This document shows positions 11,901 through 24,300 of a DNA stretch of 64,000 nt, piece by piece. This DNA comes from Chlorokybus atmophyticus (lineage: Eukaryota; Streptophyta; Chlorokybophyceae; Chlorokybales; Chlorokybaceae): assembly GCA_009103225.1 (NCBI GenBank), contig RHPI01003369.1, forward strand, positions 181,893 through 245,892. Reading direction: 5' to 3'. The notes under the pieces were generated by a model. The model saw nothing but the letters and a program-made list of their open reading frames with translations, searched no databases and was not told where the DNA came from. How positions within the stretch are numbered: position 1 is the first letter of the stretch; each line of letters starts with the position of its first letter. A program made the translations under genes and the position numbers.

Positions 11901-13000
11901 ATTGCCCAACGTAATATCCAACAAAGAGACGTTGATATCTGACAAACTGTTAATATCGACTTGTCGTGCTTACGGGGACGGTTACCGGACAATTCCTTGC
12001 TGTGGACAGGTTTCAAAGCCTTCAAGGTTCGCAATGTGACAAACACCCCCGGTCTAAGTGCGTAACTTGACCGGTGGTGGATGACGCCAGCTGCAGCGGC
12101 GGCATGCGCGGCGTTGTTAGGGATGTTGTTGCCAGCAGTGGTTCGGGGTAGACAAGCTCAGTTTATTGCATGATAAGCTTGATGGAAAGAAGCTGCTCCA
12201 AAACCAAGCAACGCCAATGTGTTGCTGTGTTATTGACACTGCTCCATGCAGAGGCTTGCCAGGTTAGACTTGCTATCACTACCACCTTCACATCCACCAC
12301 AGCCTCTGGGACTGGGAGCATCAAACATTACACCAGAACTGCTACTACCACTGGAAGTACTGGTGTCACTGACCTGCAGATTGGCCTTGCGTCTGAAACT
12401 GGCAACGCAGAGTAAATCGAGTTGTAAGGCTCTGTGTGGTGTGGTGTGCTAGAAGCTCCAATAGTGGCATGACGTGTGCGGAGTCATCTCATTTTGAGTC
12501 GTCTCACTGTTGTTTAACGCAATCGCGTCCATGCCACCGTCATCATGGACACACCTGAGCAGCTGTTCAACGTATGCCGCCACAGCGACAAGAGTGGCAG
12601 TGGGCATTGGCTCAGAGCACAGCGGTCACCGGCTGCATTCACTCCTGCATCCATGCATGCTGCCCATATGCAGGTTGCGAGCGTCGTAAGTAGAACAATA
12701 TCAATTGAGGGCTGCTCCGTTTGCAACTGGGCTTCAACTGTGACACACACGCACACACATGCACAAGTACTGTTGGTCCACAGGTGTCCCAATGCTCACT
12801 CACATTGATGGGGGAAAATACCTAAGACAGCAATGCGCTGCCGGTTATGACAAATTGAAATCCTACCTGCCTGTTCACAAAACACGCATACAAATCACCA
12901 ACTAACCCTGTCTAACAAGACCGTCTAAGTAAGAAACACCCTCCCATACATACTCCAAACTCAATCCAATGACTGTATCCAACAATCCAATCACCTACGC
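11900..13000. other. Intergenic, nothing recognised
   Basis: Short open frames at 12170-12415 and 12514-12808 have no family features and no convincing splice partners. I see no gene, repeat array or RNA gene here. Confidence 0.5.
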
Positions 13001-13017
13001 TATTCCCCTCCCCTTCC

Positions 13018-15506
13018 CTACCCCTTCCCTTCCCCCACATTGCTCTGTCCCTGCTGCATCATCTCGCCTCCCCCTCTTCCACCCAAGAAACTCTGCATGT
13101 GCTCTCTGGTGCTGATACTCAGTCTGGGTATGGGCGCCGCGAGCAGAGTGCGATCAAACTCCCCAGGTGATAGCATGGGAGAGAACAAAGACTCGTCCAC
13201 CGGGGGGTAGGTGATGTCGGAGGAGGAGGAGGAGCACTCGGGGATGAGGATGGAGAGGGGAGCGGAGGGGTGGGAGGAGAGAGGGGATAAGGTGGGGTCG
13301 GCGCGACTGGACCTGCAGGGGGTGGGATGCATGTTGGAGGGGAGGAAAGCAACACGCACGTGCACGCGCATGTAAAACACACACGCACGCCCAGGTACAC
13401 ACGCATGCGCGTGCGCGCGCACCCACACACAAGCACATGCACGCACATGCGCACACACGCCATGACAATGACTCACGCGTACCGTCTGCCTCCAATGGAG
13501 CGGTTGGGTATGGCGATGCTGTTGTCGGGGGCGCGCGCGCGCGGGTGGGGCGGCAGCTTGCTGCCGTTATTGTTGTTGCTGTTGTTGTTGCTGCCAGGAC
13601 CCAGCATGCTGCGCTTCTCACGCATCTTGCGCGAGGAGTAGTTGTCCTCGTTGTCGCTGCCCTTGTGCGGACTGCCCAACTCCAGATCTGGGAAAAGGGG
13701 ATGGTGAGCACACGCACACCACATCACACATACCCACATGTCAGCAACTTGTGCGAACGGACTTTCCACCTCCAAGTAAGAAGTAAGATATGGCAAATCA
13801 CACACACGCACACACATGCACGCGCGTGCGCACGTGCACACACTGACATATGCATGCACGCACGCGCACAGACTCGCACACACATACACAACGTCACCCA
13901 TGCCCACATGCCCACATGAGGTCACCTCTCACCCCAACAACCCCCCCTCCCTTCCCCCCCCCCCCCCCCCCCCCCCCNNNNNNNNNCGTTGTGCTGTGCC
14001 ACCTCCTCGGCGACCCCAATTCATCCACCAATAACCTCTTCGCTTCGTTCCCATCCACCACTTCGATCGGTCTCACCCTGACCCTCTTGATCCTCCCAAT
14101 CACGCTCCCCCCACTCCCGGTGATGTTGATACGTCGTGTAATTGACAAGGTCCGGCCCGCGGCCCAGAGGCCGAAGGCGATGAGGGCGGAGGCGGAGAGG
14201 ACCACGGCGAGGTAGGGGGGGAGGAGGGGAGGGGAGGAGTCGAAGTCCACGGAGGGGAGGGAGGGGAGGGAAGCTGAGAGAGAAGGACAGTCAGACTTGT
14301 GGGTATGCGTGTGGGTGTGCATATGCATGCGTGCGCACACGCACACATTGGCCCACGGAGGCATGCAAGCACACACATTCCGGCATGCAGGAGCTCGTGT
14401 GCGTGCGTGAGCACACGTGTGTGTGCGTGGGCATGTGTGCGTGTGTATGTGTGTGCGCGCACACCCTGATACACGTATGCTTGCATAAGGGGTGTAGAGA
14501 CATGCGGGCATAGACATGACCACAAGCGCATGTTGTTGCCCATATGCGAACAAGCAGTGGTACTCACCGCTAAGCTGTCTGTTGTTGACCGCTTCCTCTG
14601 CCACTCCCTCAATCTCTCCCACTCTCCACATATACTCCGCCACCGGCCTGTTGTCCCCACCCTCACCCTCACCCTCTTCACTGTCCACCACGCTGCGCAC
14701 ACGCACAACGTGCCAACCCGAGGGCGAGTCGGGTGCCTGTATCGGGCTCGAGCACGGGACCCACGCAAGATTGTTGGAGTTGTACTCGAGCTTTGGAACG
14801 CACGGGCCCGTGTTGATGATCGATACAACATCTTTGGGAACGATGATAAGGGCGGATGCGGTGTTCCCGCCGCAACGCAGTTGTTGGGTGTGTTGTTGGG
14901 TTTGTTGGGTTGGTGTGGGGATGAGTGGAGTGCAGCCGGATGATACTGCGGATATGACTGATGAGGGGAGGAATACTTTGGTTGTATCGACACCGCAGAG
15001 GTGCCAACCCGAGTCGCTTGGCTGCGGACAGACGTGTGCACAAAATGTGGGTGTGATACACGCAATTGAGTGAAGTTGTGGACTCAAACTTAGGAGGGAA
15101 GCTTGAAAGTTGGCAGATGTTGGGATATCAAGGATTGGTGTGAAGCACAACATGTATGGGTGCGTGCGTGTTTGACCATGTGTGCGCGCACACGCGCACG
15201 CGTGTGTGTTTGTGCGTGCGTGCGTGCGTGTGCGTGTGCGTGTGCGCGTGCGCGTGCGTGCCTCACCTTGGCAACAGACAGCTGGCATTCTGTCGGTCCA
15301 GCTGCTTCAAAGGCGATGATACCCTTAGTACTGTTTGATTGCAACCCAGGCGCCGATATGATGCGCACGGAAGAGGATAGATATCCGTCATGTGCATTCG
15401 CTGTTGATGGATACAGCAGCAGTAAACTACAGCAGACCCACACGGTGGTCACCCACACGCCGCCTGGCATTGGATTTTCTGCTCTATTACGTGACCATAG
15501 CAGCAA
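13018..15506 (-). CDS. Single-pass membrane protein, unknown ectodomain
   Basis: Exons are 15267-15506, 14568-15021, 14273 down to the gap at 13986, 13477-13687 and 13018-13312. Exon 1 encodes a signal peptide (VWVTTVWVCCSLLLLYP, then STANAHDGYLSS). The ectodomain has paired cysteines (GWHLCGVDTT, SSGCTPL, LRCGGNT, TGPCVPKLEY, WVPCSS) and a membrane-proximal acidic stretch. Exon 3 has one transmembrane segment (PPYLAVVLSASALIAFGLWA) followed by basic residues, fixing an outside N-terminus. The cytoplasmic tail is low complexity: an Asn run in exon 4 and Pro/Ser-rich exon 5. I do not recognise the family; a cell-surface receptor or adhesion role is only a guess. The exon 3 to exon 4 connection is hidden by the assembly gap, and phases suggest a missing exon there. 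The start is at 15506 or 15470. Confidence 0.7.
13365..15265. repeat. Alternating purine-pyrimidine tracts in introns
   Basis: Nearly every intron of the membrane-protein gene contains an imperfect tract of CA/CG/TG alternation, at about 13365-13465, 13798-13890, 14305-14470 and 15165-15262. Such sequence can adopt left-handed (Z) DNA in principle. Similar tracts occur at 26785-26845, 37055-37290 and 37515-37645. Confidence 0.75.
13957..13986. other. Poly-C run and 9-base assembly gap
   Basis: About 21 C followed by nine N (13978-13986). It sits inside or next to exon 3 of the membrane-protein gene and hides the exon 3 to exon 4 junction. The flanking homopolymer suggests a sequencing failure point, so the true gap length is unknown. 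Confidence 0.9.
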
Positions 15507-15514
15507 TTGGTATG

Positions 15515-15740
15515 TTTTGGCCTGGTCTGGTCATGCCTGGCATGGTTCGGCCTGGCCTGCTCTCTCAAGTCACCAGCAGCCTGTGGCGGCCTGGCCAACA
15601 CTCCTTCCCTGAACGCTGCTCTGGCCTGGTGTCGTCCTGTATGGGATGGTAGGGATGTGCAGTTGGGTCTGGTCTGGTCTGGTCCGCTCCGCCGCTTGGC
15701 CTACTCCGCTGCGGCTTGGCCTGGTCCGGCCTGGTCAAGT
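15515..15740. repeat. CCTGGTC/CCTGGCC array between divergent genes
   Basis: A degenerate array of CTGGTCTGG, GGCCTGG and CTTGGCC units fills most of the space between the start of the minus-strand membrane protein (15506) and the plus-strand phosphatase start (15928). Similar clusters lie at 30930-31000, 45230-45290, 49985-50060 and 63130-63180. Confidence 0.7.
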
Positions 15741-15927
15741 GCTATGATGACATCACGTGAGGGGCGCACCTCGCCGCTCCTACGCCGTCAGATTGGCTGC
15801 TAGCACGGTCTGTAACGGCCGTCGGATCGTAAGCCATTTGCTTTACGTTACGTCACGCTTGAGTTATGTCATGCGTAACGTGTAGCACATGATCACAGCG
15901 TAATGACTCAGTGTGACGGTGGCGGCG

Positions 15928-18243
15928 ATGTCGCTGGCGGTGGCGGCGGCAGCGGCAGCGGTGGGAGGCTCCGCTGCGGGGGTGGCTTGTAGTTACAAGG
16001 GGGTTAGACGTGGTTGCGGCGGAAAGCTGTGTGCGTGTTTGAAGGCTGGCGGCAACAGGAGAAGGAGTTGCGGCACAGCGGCAGTGGCATTGCGTGCTTG
16101 CGGAAGGCTGCTTGGCTCGAACTCTAATGCAAGGCTGAGCTTCAGCACCTCTTCCTCCTCCTCTCTGTCCTCCTCTCAGAGGTGGCAGTCATGCATGGCG
16201 TCGTCCTCAACCTCCGAGGCGCTGTCTGCTGCTTCCGCACAGCCGGAGGTCGTGCCAGAAGAGTTTGTGCAGCTCGCCAACAGGTGCATGCATCGCCCAC
16301 CAAAGATTCCCACAATACACTCACTCCGGGTTGTTACATAACGCACACATCATCACTCTCGCAGTGCAGTTGCAGTACGCATGTCTTCCACACATTGCAA
16401 ATCAAGCAGCGTAACGCTGTTATATGTTTGCCCTCTGCTCGACCATTGGTCGGTGACCAGCAATTGTTTCCAAGCCAACGTGCATGCTCATGCATGTCAA
16501 ACACAAGCACGCACAATGCGCACATTCTCTCAGCATCGTCTTGTGCATGTTCACCTCCCCATTGCTTGCGACATGCAACAACGGTTGGTCCTTCCTGGCT
16601 TGTCAGCGTTGTGTTATTATACGTTGGGTATTGGTTGCGTACTCTTGGGCATTGAATTGAAACCAAAGTAACCGCACAAGCTTTGTTGCCTGTGTAGGCA
16701 TGTGGTGCCCATGCACCATAATGCTTGCATGCGTGTGCCTTCTGCTGCCACATAACGTCACTGAATTCAACTCTTGCGCAGGTTAGCGGATGCAGCCGGT
16801 GAAATCATAACGCAGTACTTCCGCTTGCCCATCAACATAGAGGACAAGGCTGACTTCAGTACGTTCAGTTACTTTGGAGAAGTTTAGTCATCGCTTTCAG
16901 CATCATATTTTCAGTATCAACTGCAAGTATTGCAGTCAATCAACACTTGTTTCCATCAGGTCCAGTGACAGTAGCAGACCGGGCAGCAGAGCGAGCAATG
17001 CGGCAGCTGATCAACGAGGCTTTCCCCAGTCACGGAGTGTATGTACATTGACCATTTGTTTTTGTCGGTTTTCAATGCAAGTGGTGGTTCTGCCTTAATG
17101 TTGACTGGTGCGCTGTGATAATTGTTTTTAAGTTAGTGTAGTGGATTGCAGGTTTGGGGAGGAGGAAGGTTCCGTAAAGGGGTCTGACGGGGGAGAGTAT
17201 GTTTGGGTTCTGGACCCTATTGATGGCACAAAGGCCTTCATCACAGGTACATGCCACATGCACTCTCAACTTCAACAATGCATGCCTATTGATGTATGTT
17301 CGCTTTGCTGAAATGTGGACACCATTGTGCAAGGGAAGCCGACTTTTGGGACACTCATCGCCCTGCTTCGCTACGGTGTGCCGGTAAGCAACTGACCATC
17401 CCTAAACAATGCATGATACAACAGCATCAAAGCCTGTCTTGTGGCCCTCGGTATCAGGTGTTGGGTATAATTGACCAGCCAGTGTCACAAGAGAGGTGGG
17501 TAGGAGCGGTCGGCACACGCACAACTCTCAACAGCAAGCCGATTGCTGTGCGGCCATGTCCGGGAGAGATTGGCTCTGCTTATATGTGAGCGTGCACACA
17601 CAACAGCGTTGTGTAAGCATTCACTGGCATCACCAACAGGCACTGCACTTGTTGGTTCACAGGTACTCCACAACACCGCACATGTTTTCGGGCAAGACTG
17701 AGGAGGCCTTTTTCAGAGTCCGCGATGCAGTAAGTGGTGAAGTGATGTGAGGTGCAGGTATGAAATGTTGCTTTCTTACTCATGACTGATGAATGGTTGA
17801 CTCAGGTCCGATTACCTTTGTACGGATGTGACTGTTATGCTTACGGCTTGCTGGCTGCGGGCTTTGTGGATGTTGTGCTGGAGGCATCGCTACAGGTGTG
17901 TTGTTGAATGTGTTACGCAATCCACCTTACTTGAAACAACATGTTGGAGCGAATCTTTACTGCAAACTCTCCTGGACAGCCTTATGACTATCTTGCGTTG
18001 GTGCCCATTATTGAGGGCGCGGGAGGCGTCATCACCGACTGGTTGGGAAGGCCGCTGCGCTGGAGAGAAGGTGAGGCCACGCACACACACACGTGCGCGC
18101 ACAGACTTGACTTACGCATGTTATGTGAGGCGCTGTTGGACATTGTGTTTGTAGGTGATGATGTTGTTGGGGAGGTTGTTGCCGCTGGTGACGTGGCCGT
18201 ACACGCTGAGGCCCTGCGCTTGCTGAATTGGACGCAGGGCTGA
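15928..18243 (+). CDS. HISN7: Histidinol-phosphate phosphatase, IMPL2/HISN7 type
   Basis: Ten exons with unbroken phase: 15928-16283, 16782-16858, 16960-17038, 17152-17246, 17334-17383, 17458-17585, 17663-17729, 17806-17895, 17980-18070 and 18155-18243, giving 373 residues. Residues 1-90 are an Ala/Ser/Arg-rich leader typical of plastid import. The rest is an inositol-monophosphatase-fold enzyme: metal-binding VFGEEEG, catalytic WVLDPIDGTKAFITG, then PLYGCDCYAYGLLAAGFVD and EGAGGVITDWLGRPL. These segments follow the plant IMPL2 line. In that line the enzyme dephosphorylates L-histidinol phosphate to histidinol in plastid histidine biosynthesis, with Mg2+. Other IMP-family members hydrolyse inositol or galactose phosphates, but the overall pattern favours HISN7. 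An upstream in-frame GTG at 15913 is less likely than the ATG used. The gene converges on the dynein gene, whose stop is 150 bp away. Confidence 0.9.
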
Positions 18244-18392
18244 GTTTTTAGAACAGTAGAGACTTGCGTATTGATCACTGCAGCACGCAGTACATGTTTC
18301 CTTTGTGGTGTTGTGACAGAATGTTGACGATGCGTTCAAAATTGGGTTTCTTTCTTGTTTTGCGAAAATTGTTTGTAGCTCATAGCATATGA

Positions 18393-21300
18393 CTATGTGA
18401 AGCTGTAATGGCAGAGCACTGCAGCTTGCAGCACAGTTAATAGTGTCCTGTCTGCCTCTGTAACGCTTGTCAAACTGGTGCCGCGGCAGCTCCACTCTGA
18501 TGGTGAGCATCGCGAAGGTAAGTCCACTACGCACAGGTGCTCTCCGTTTTGTTTTCTAAGGTAAAGTGGGCAAGAGTGGAAGCTTCCCGCGGCCGACTGC
18601 AAGGCATCAGCCAGCCTGCACGGTGTGAACAGGATGCACAACTGTTGAGTGACGTTGGAGCCGAGCGTGCCAATATCCGCGCATCCCATGTCACTATCAA
18701 ATGCGAGGACCTCCTGCCGGCTGTCCCATAATGCGCCCATCAGCACCACGCCGGACAGCGCCACGCTCGCTGATGTTGTTGGCACTCCAACCGTGCTGGA
18801 AGCGGCCCGGAAGCTCAACACCTGTGCCTTGAAGGCCGCATCGGCAAGGCTGATGCTCTCCGCACGGGCATACTCTTGAAGACATGCGAGGAGGAGCCTG
18901 TCGGGACGCACAATCTCCGCCAGATCGTAGCTCCGTAGCACTGCGCCGCTGTGCCAACGCTCCAAAAATCGCACGCATCCAGCTGCTGACTTCAGCAGAG
19001 AGGCGTCCAATGTTGGGGAAGCGGTGCTGTGCTGCGACAGAGGTATCGGCAGCGTCCGCGATAAGACTCCCAGTATGGCATCCATGTCTTCAGCTTCTTC
19101 CAGCAACACGGCGCTGGTGAAGCTCTTGCTTACGGGCCAGGCTTTGCGCATGGATCTTAGAGAGTTGGTCATGTCATCAAGCTGCAAAGGTATGGACTTT
19201 GCTGCCACAACTGGTGTGGCCCCATTGCCGGGTGCAGATATACGCGGTAACAGGGATAGGAAGTGAGTATATCCATTGCGCAGAGCAGACACGTGCGCAC
19301 GTGCAGGCAGGAACAGGAGATCGATATCTGCGCTGGGGGGTAGGATGTCTGTCACCCAGCGGTTTATATCTTCCAGGTACACGTTGTCTGGTGGCGCACC
19401 AACGGTTCGGCTTGACACAACGTACTGGTCAGTGAGTATGAATCTGGAAACAAACTTCTCTAACAGAGCCTCACACTGCTGGGCGTCAAACGGGTTGCCC
19501 AAAAGAGTTGAATAGACTGTGGAGAGCGATGATGCGAGTGTTCGAAAGTCTAATGTGCAGTTCTCTGCCAATGCGTTGACGTGTTGTTGGATTATAACCA
19601 GCGCAGCCATGAAGTCATTGTGGCTCCAACATGGCGATATCCTCCAGCCGGCGCCCGCATACCTGCTACCTCGCCAATTGGCCACAGCGTGGAAGAGTAT
19701 CAAACCAAAGGCGCAGCGCTTGAAGGCATTCATTTGCTGCGGGCGAAGCAACTCCATGCCTGGTCTGTTTACTGATGTTGGCAAGCTATGATAAGAAGCA
19801 AAGACAGCGTCACGCAAGCAGGCCGGCTCGCCAATAACAACAACATGCCCGGCGGCGGCGATATCAACAGTGAGACGGGTTACATCGCTCAGCTCCATTA
19901 GCAGCCAGAGACGAAACTCTTCGCCACTATCGCGCTCAACGAGATGCCGATGCACACGGCGCAGCCATGTGGAGGTGATATCGGTGCACTGAACACAAAG
20001 CCAGTCGCTGAGGCGCTGCGCATCAGCAATGGCGAGTGAGACCTCGTCGATATCATCGTCCTGCGCCACGGATAACAGCTTTGCTGCCGGCAACCCCACG
20101 CGCCTTGCCAGCTGGCGCATCAGCAGCATGGGTTCGGCCCCACGCGTGGCGCACATGACAAATATCGGCGTCGTGCGCGTGGACCGCTCCAGAGCAACTC
20201 TGAGCCGAGAGACGGCATCAGTGGATATCGATGCCGCCTTGCACCCAACCTGAGTGCACAACCACTCCATTGCGGCCAACCCGTAGTCTGGGTAAGCGCT
20301 CTGAAGCAGACACATGTGTTGGAAAGCAGTGAGTCTGTTCACCCAATGCTCAGGCAGCGGGGATATCGCTGCAGCGGGGGTGTCGTCGACATCCCCGCCA
20401 CACGCAATGGCCTGCATCTTGCGCCGACACGACTCCCACAACACAACCTCTTTCTCTCGCAGCGCTTGCACTCCATTGAGTAAGTGCTTCACGGGGTAGT
20501 ACACAGCTAATTCAGATAGAGTTTGCACGCCCTCTTGCCGGATGAAGAAGTCCCATTCGGAGTCTGTGACCTTGCCAGTATCTCTCAGGAACATTGCCGA
20601 AGCAAGCAATCGCAGGAGAAGCATCTGCTCGTTGAGTAGTGAATTTGCAAAGCCCCGCATAGTGTTGGCGACGGCTTCTGATACAAACGCTGGAGCGGAT
20701 ATTGCCGCCTCCTGGTTGGCCTCTTCTATGCCTTCCAGCGCCTTGGTTATATGTATCGCATAGTCAGATGCAAAGGAGTCCAAAGACACCAGCGGCACTG
20801 ATATCCTTGGCATCAGCTGCCGAGCGGCCGACATTGCACAGACAGCGTGTCTCCCGAGCCTCACCAACCCGGGTGATATCGCTGGCACGGCCTCGATGTC
20901 TGTCAAAGCCTGGGCCAACCTCCCCTCATACTCCTCCAAGCTGACTGTAGTGGCAACCAGAGTATCAACCAGAGTGCTGTCATTCCAGACCTCCCCGCCC
21001 GACTTGGATATCAGCACGACAGTCTTCCTCATCAGCTCCTGGATCATGTCTGAGGCTGTGTCGTGGTCGGATATCAGCCGCTGCAGGTGGTCGGACACCA
21101 ATGCCGGGCGCAGTTTGCGTGACATGAAGGCCCTCATGCCCTCCCCAGAACGACGACAATCCACCACGTTGAACATGTCAAACACCTCTGCAGGCATACC
21201 CGGCGTGTTTGCCTCCCGCGTGTACAGTATCAGCCTTAGGCCCTGCGCTCTGTCCACCGCATCATCCACAATACAGCCTCCCGCCCCAGCACCTGCGTAT

Positions 21301-24300
21301 GTACATAGCGTTGTACACTTGTTCATACGTAATTCTGCTCGTAGTATGTGCATGCCGATTGCATACATGCACACGGGCACGCGCTTGCACGGACGCACAC
21401 GCATGGACACACGCATGCACACCCAAACCAGCGACCTACCTCCATATGCCATCCCGTACTCCGGCATGTTGGCTCGCATGCGTGAGAGGACAGCAACATC
21501 ATATGGTGCTGCGACTTCCAGTAGGACAGAGGCTCCCGAGCGGACACTCTCCTGGATGTTGGCAATGAGGTTGGGTTCCCACGCGGTCATCTTGCGCCAC
21601 CTTGCGCCGGTACGCAACACGGACCCAGACCCAATCAACCCCACAACGGCCCCGTATGGATCCACCAACAGAGGCCGCTGTCGGCTGAACCCGATCGTGG
21701 CCACGGTCTCGCGCAGGCAGCGTTCTGAACACTTGCTCTCACTCAACACCCACGGGGACTTGGTCTCACGGAAGGCAAGGAACGGCAGGAGATCAAAGCT
21801 GGAATTCATCTCTACCCCCACAGCTGCAATGGATAGTAGGTTAGCTAAGAGAGTGTGACCCTCAATGCAGAATAATTTTTACACAGTAATGCGCGTAGCA
21901 CTATGTTCTCAAAAGTGCCTAGCAATGCATGATTACAAGAGCACTGGCCAAGTTGCAGCATACAAACTGCCTGTAAGACAAGCAAGAATTACAGCGGTAT
22001 GTATGCCATTGTATGCCGTTGAATGTTACATGCTGACACGCACAGTGCGAATCCAACTGAATGTGCAGTTACGGTGTGCATGTGCTGACGGTTTTAGCAC
22101 CTCTTTGACACACCATGCATGCCGGCACAGCAGCATACCCCAGTTGTACACACGTACGCACAGGATACCAATCTACACGGGGCGTAAGCATATTCAGTTA
22201 CTACGCAACATAGAAGCTGATGGGCGCTCTCACCTTTGCCTTCAGTGCGGAGGTCCTGCAGTGCCTTACTCCGTCCTGCAGGCCCGAATGGCGCCAGGTG
22301 CGATAGGCATGCGGCGGCGAGGGCGGCAAATCCGCGGAGGTTGGCGGCGCGGGCGTCGAGCTCCAGGAGATACGCCTCCCACTTGGCCTCCTGCCCCGCC
22401 AGCGTCCCGACCATTGCACGCAGCTGGGCAATCTCCGCCAGCAGAGCATCGCGTGCCGTGGAAAACTTCTCCTGCGTCGCCAAGGTCTTGCTGCGCCGCC
22501 CCTGCTTGACAACGATCTCCTGCGGGTAATCAACATGACCCGTAAGCGGACAGCGGACTTCGACTTCAATGCGTATGTCAGTGGCATTGCACACAGTATC
22601 AAAAGATTGTCTAAACAGTTGGAATATCAACGACGAGAGAAAGTGAGACAGGGGCGGTGGTGAAGAGTGTGTGTCTGCATGTGTGCGTGCGCATGTGTGT
22701 GCAGATTGCTTGCACCATGAAAACTTGCAATCACATTTTGACTTTGAGTGCCCTGCGTACCTCTTCCAGCGCATGGACGCGCTCTTGCATCTGGATAGCA
22801 GTCTGCTGCGTGACCTCAATACGGCGCTGGGCCTCTGCGATCTTCTGAGCCTTGAACACAGCCGCGCCTTTCACTTTGGTATACCCGTCGACAGCAAGGA
22901 CCCAGGCACACAGGTAGCTGCAAGCGTGGTTGGATTGCTCGACGGTGGTGGGCCTGAACGACGGGTAGCGCACGTACTTCTGTAGACTCCTGAGCGTGGC
23001 GTCGGCCACGCGCTCGCGGTCGAACCTCTCGAGGCGGGACCTGAGACTGATGCCGGCAATGGCGGTGTTGATGGACTCCATGAGGAGACGTCTCACGGCG
23101 GGCCAGTCGGGCTCGAGGCCGAGTAGCAGGCAGATGGACTCCATGACGAGGCGCACGAGGCCGGGAGGGGTCTGGTACCCGCGCACGGCCTGGAGGTCCT
23201 CGCGGGTGACGTGGCGGAGGTCGGCGAGGGCATCGGCGTACGCGGCCTCCGCACGCGCGAGGTCCTCCTCAGTGGTCTCTCTAAGGGTGGCCACCTGAGC
23301 AAGGGTGCGGGACACGCGGGCCTCGTCCTCAGCCAGACGTGCGTGCAGCTCGTCCACAGATCGCTCCGCGTCCGTCACACCGACAAGCAACTCGCTCGAC
23401 TCACTCGCCGCTGACGCAAGCAACGGCTCCACCTCAGCCAACTCCGCGTCGCGCTTTGCCAGCCGCACCCGCGCCGCCGACAACACTCCGCACGCTGTCC
23501 TCACCCTTGCCGTCTCCCGATTCAACAACTGACACGAGTAGGTATGTATCAGAAGCATGCACTCCAGCAACCAAAGGATCAAGCGTTGCATATGTGTCGA
23601 CATGACGTGCTGCACTCAATAGCCCACTTTCCTCACCTTCTTGTGGTTGGTAATAAAGGTCTTGATGTGGTGGACGAGTTCAGCAGCGGCAGACAAGGGC
23701 ACATGCAATGCGAGGGAGGCGGGGTCGAGGTCAATGGACAACCTATCATGCTCCTGCGCTGCAGCGTGCGTGACGGCCCACTTGTGCACGCATACACACA
23801 ACTTAGCGAGGGACTGCGGGTCCTCGATGACAGAAGCTTGGCTGGACTCAGATGTAAGCGACTCAAGGAAGAAGGGGTACAACTCCTCGTCTATGGGCGG
23901 GTGGAACATGTTGGGTAGGAGGTTTGCATGGAGGGCAGGGTGCGTCGATGCCAAGGATTGGTAGGTTGTTGGTGAGGTGACGAGTACGATGTGGAGGTTG
24001 TGTCGCACAGCTGCGGCAAAGAGAGCGTGCGAGTCCTTGTACGCGGCCTTGTTGGGCACGTCGTCGATGCGATTAAAGTATAGAGTCGCCGCCGTGTCGA
24101 TATCTGCCTCCGATATTAACCCAGGTACCCGGCCCGACATCATCAATGGGGTGAGGAGGTCCAGCAGCTCGGGTCGGCTGGACTCACGCTCGAGGACAAG
24201 GAGGACCGTTGTTGACACAACAGCTTCAGATATCGCTTGCACGACAAGCGCTTCCAGCTCTTCTGCAGGTGTCGCTGAGTCCTCTCCCCCGCTGATATCA

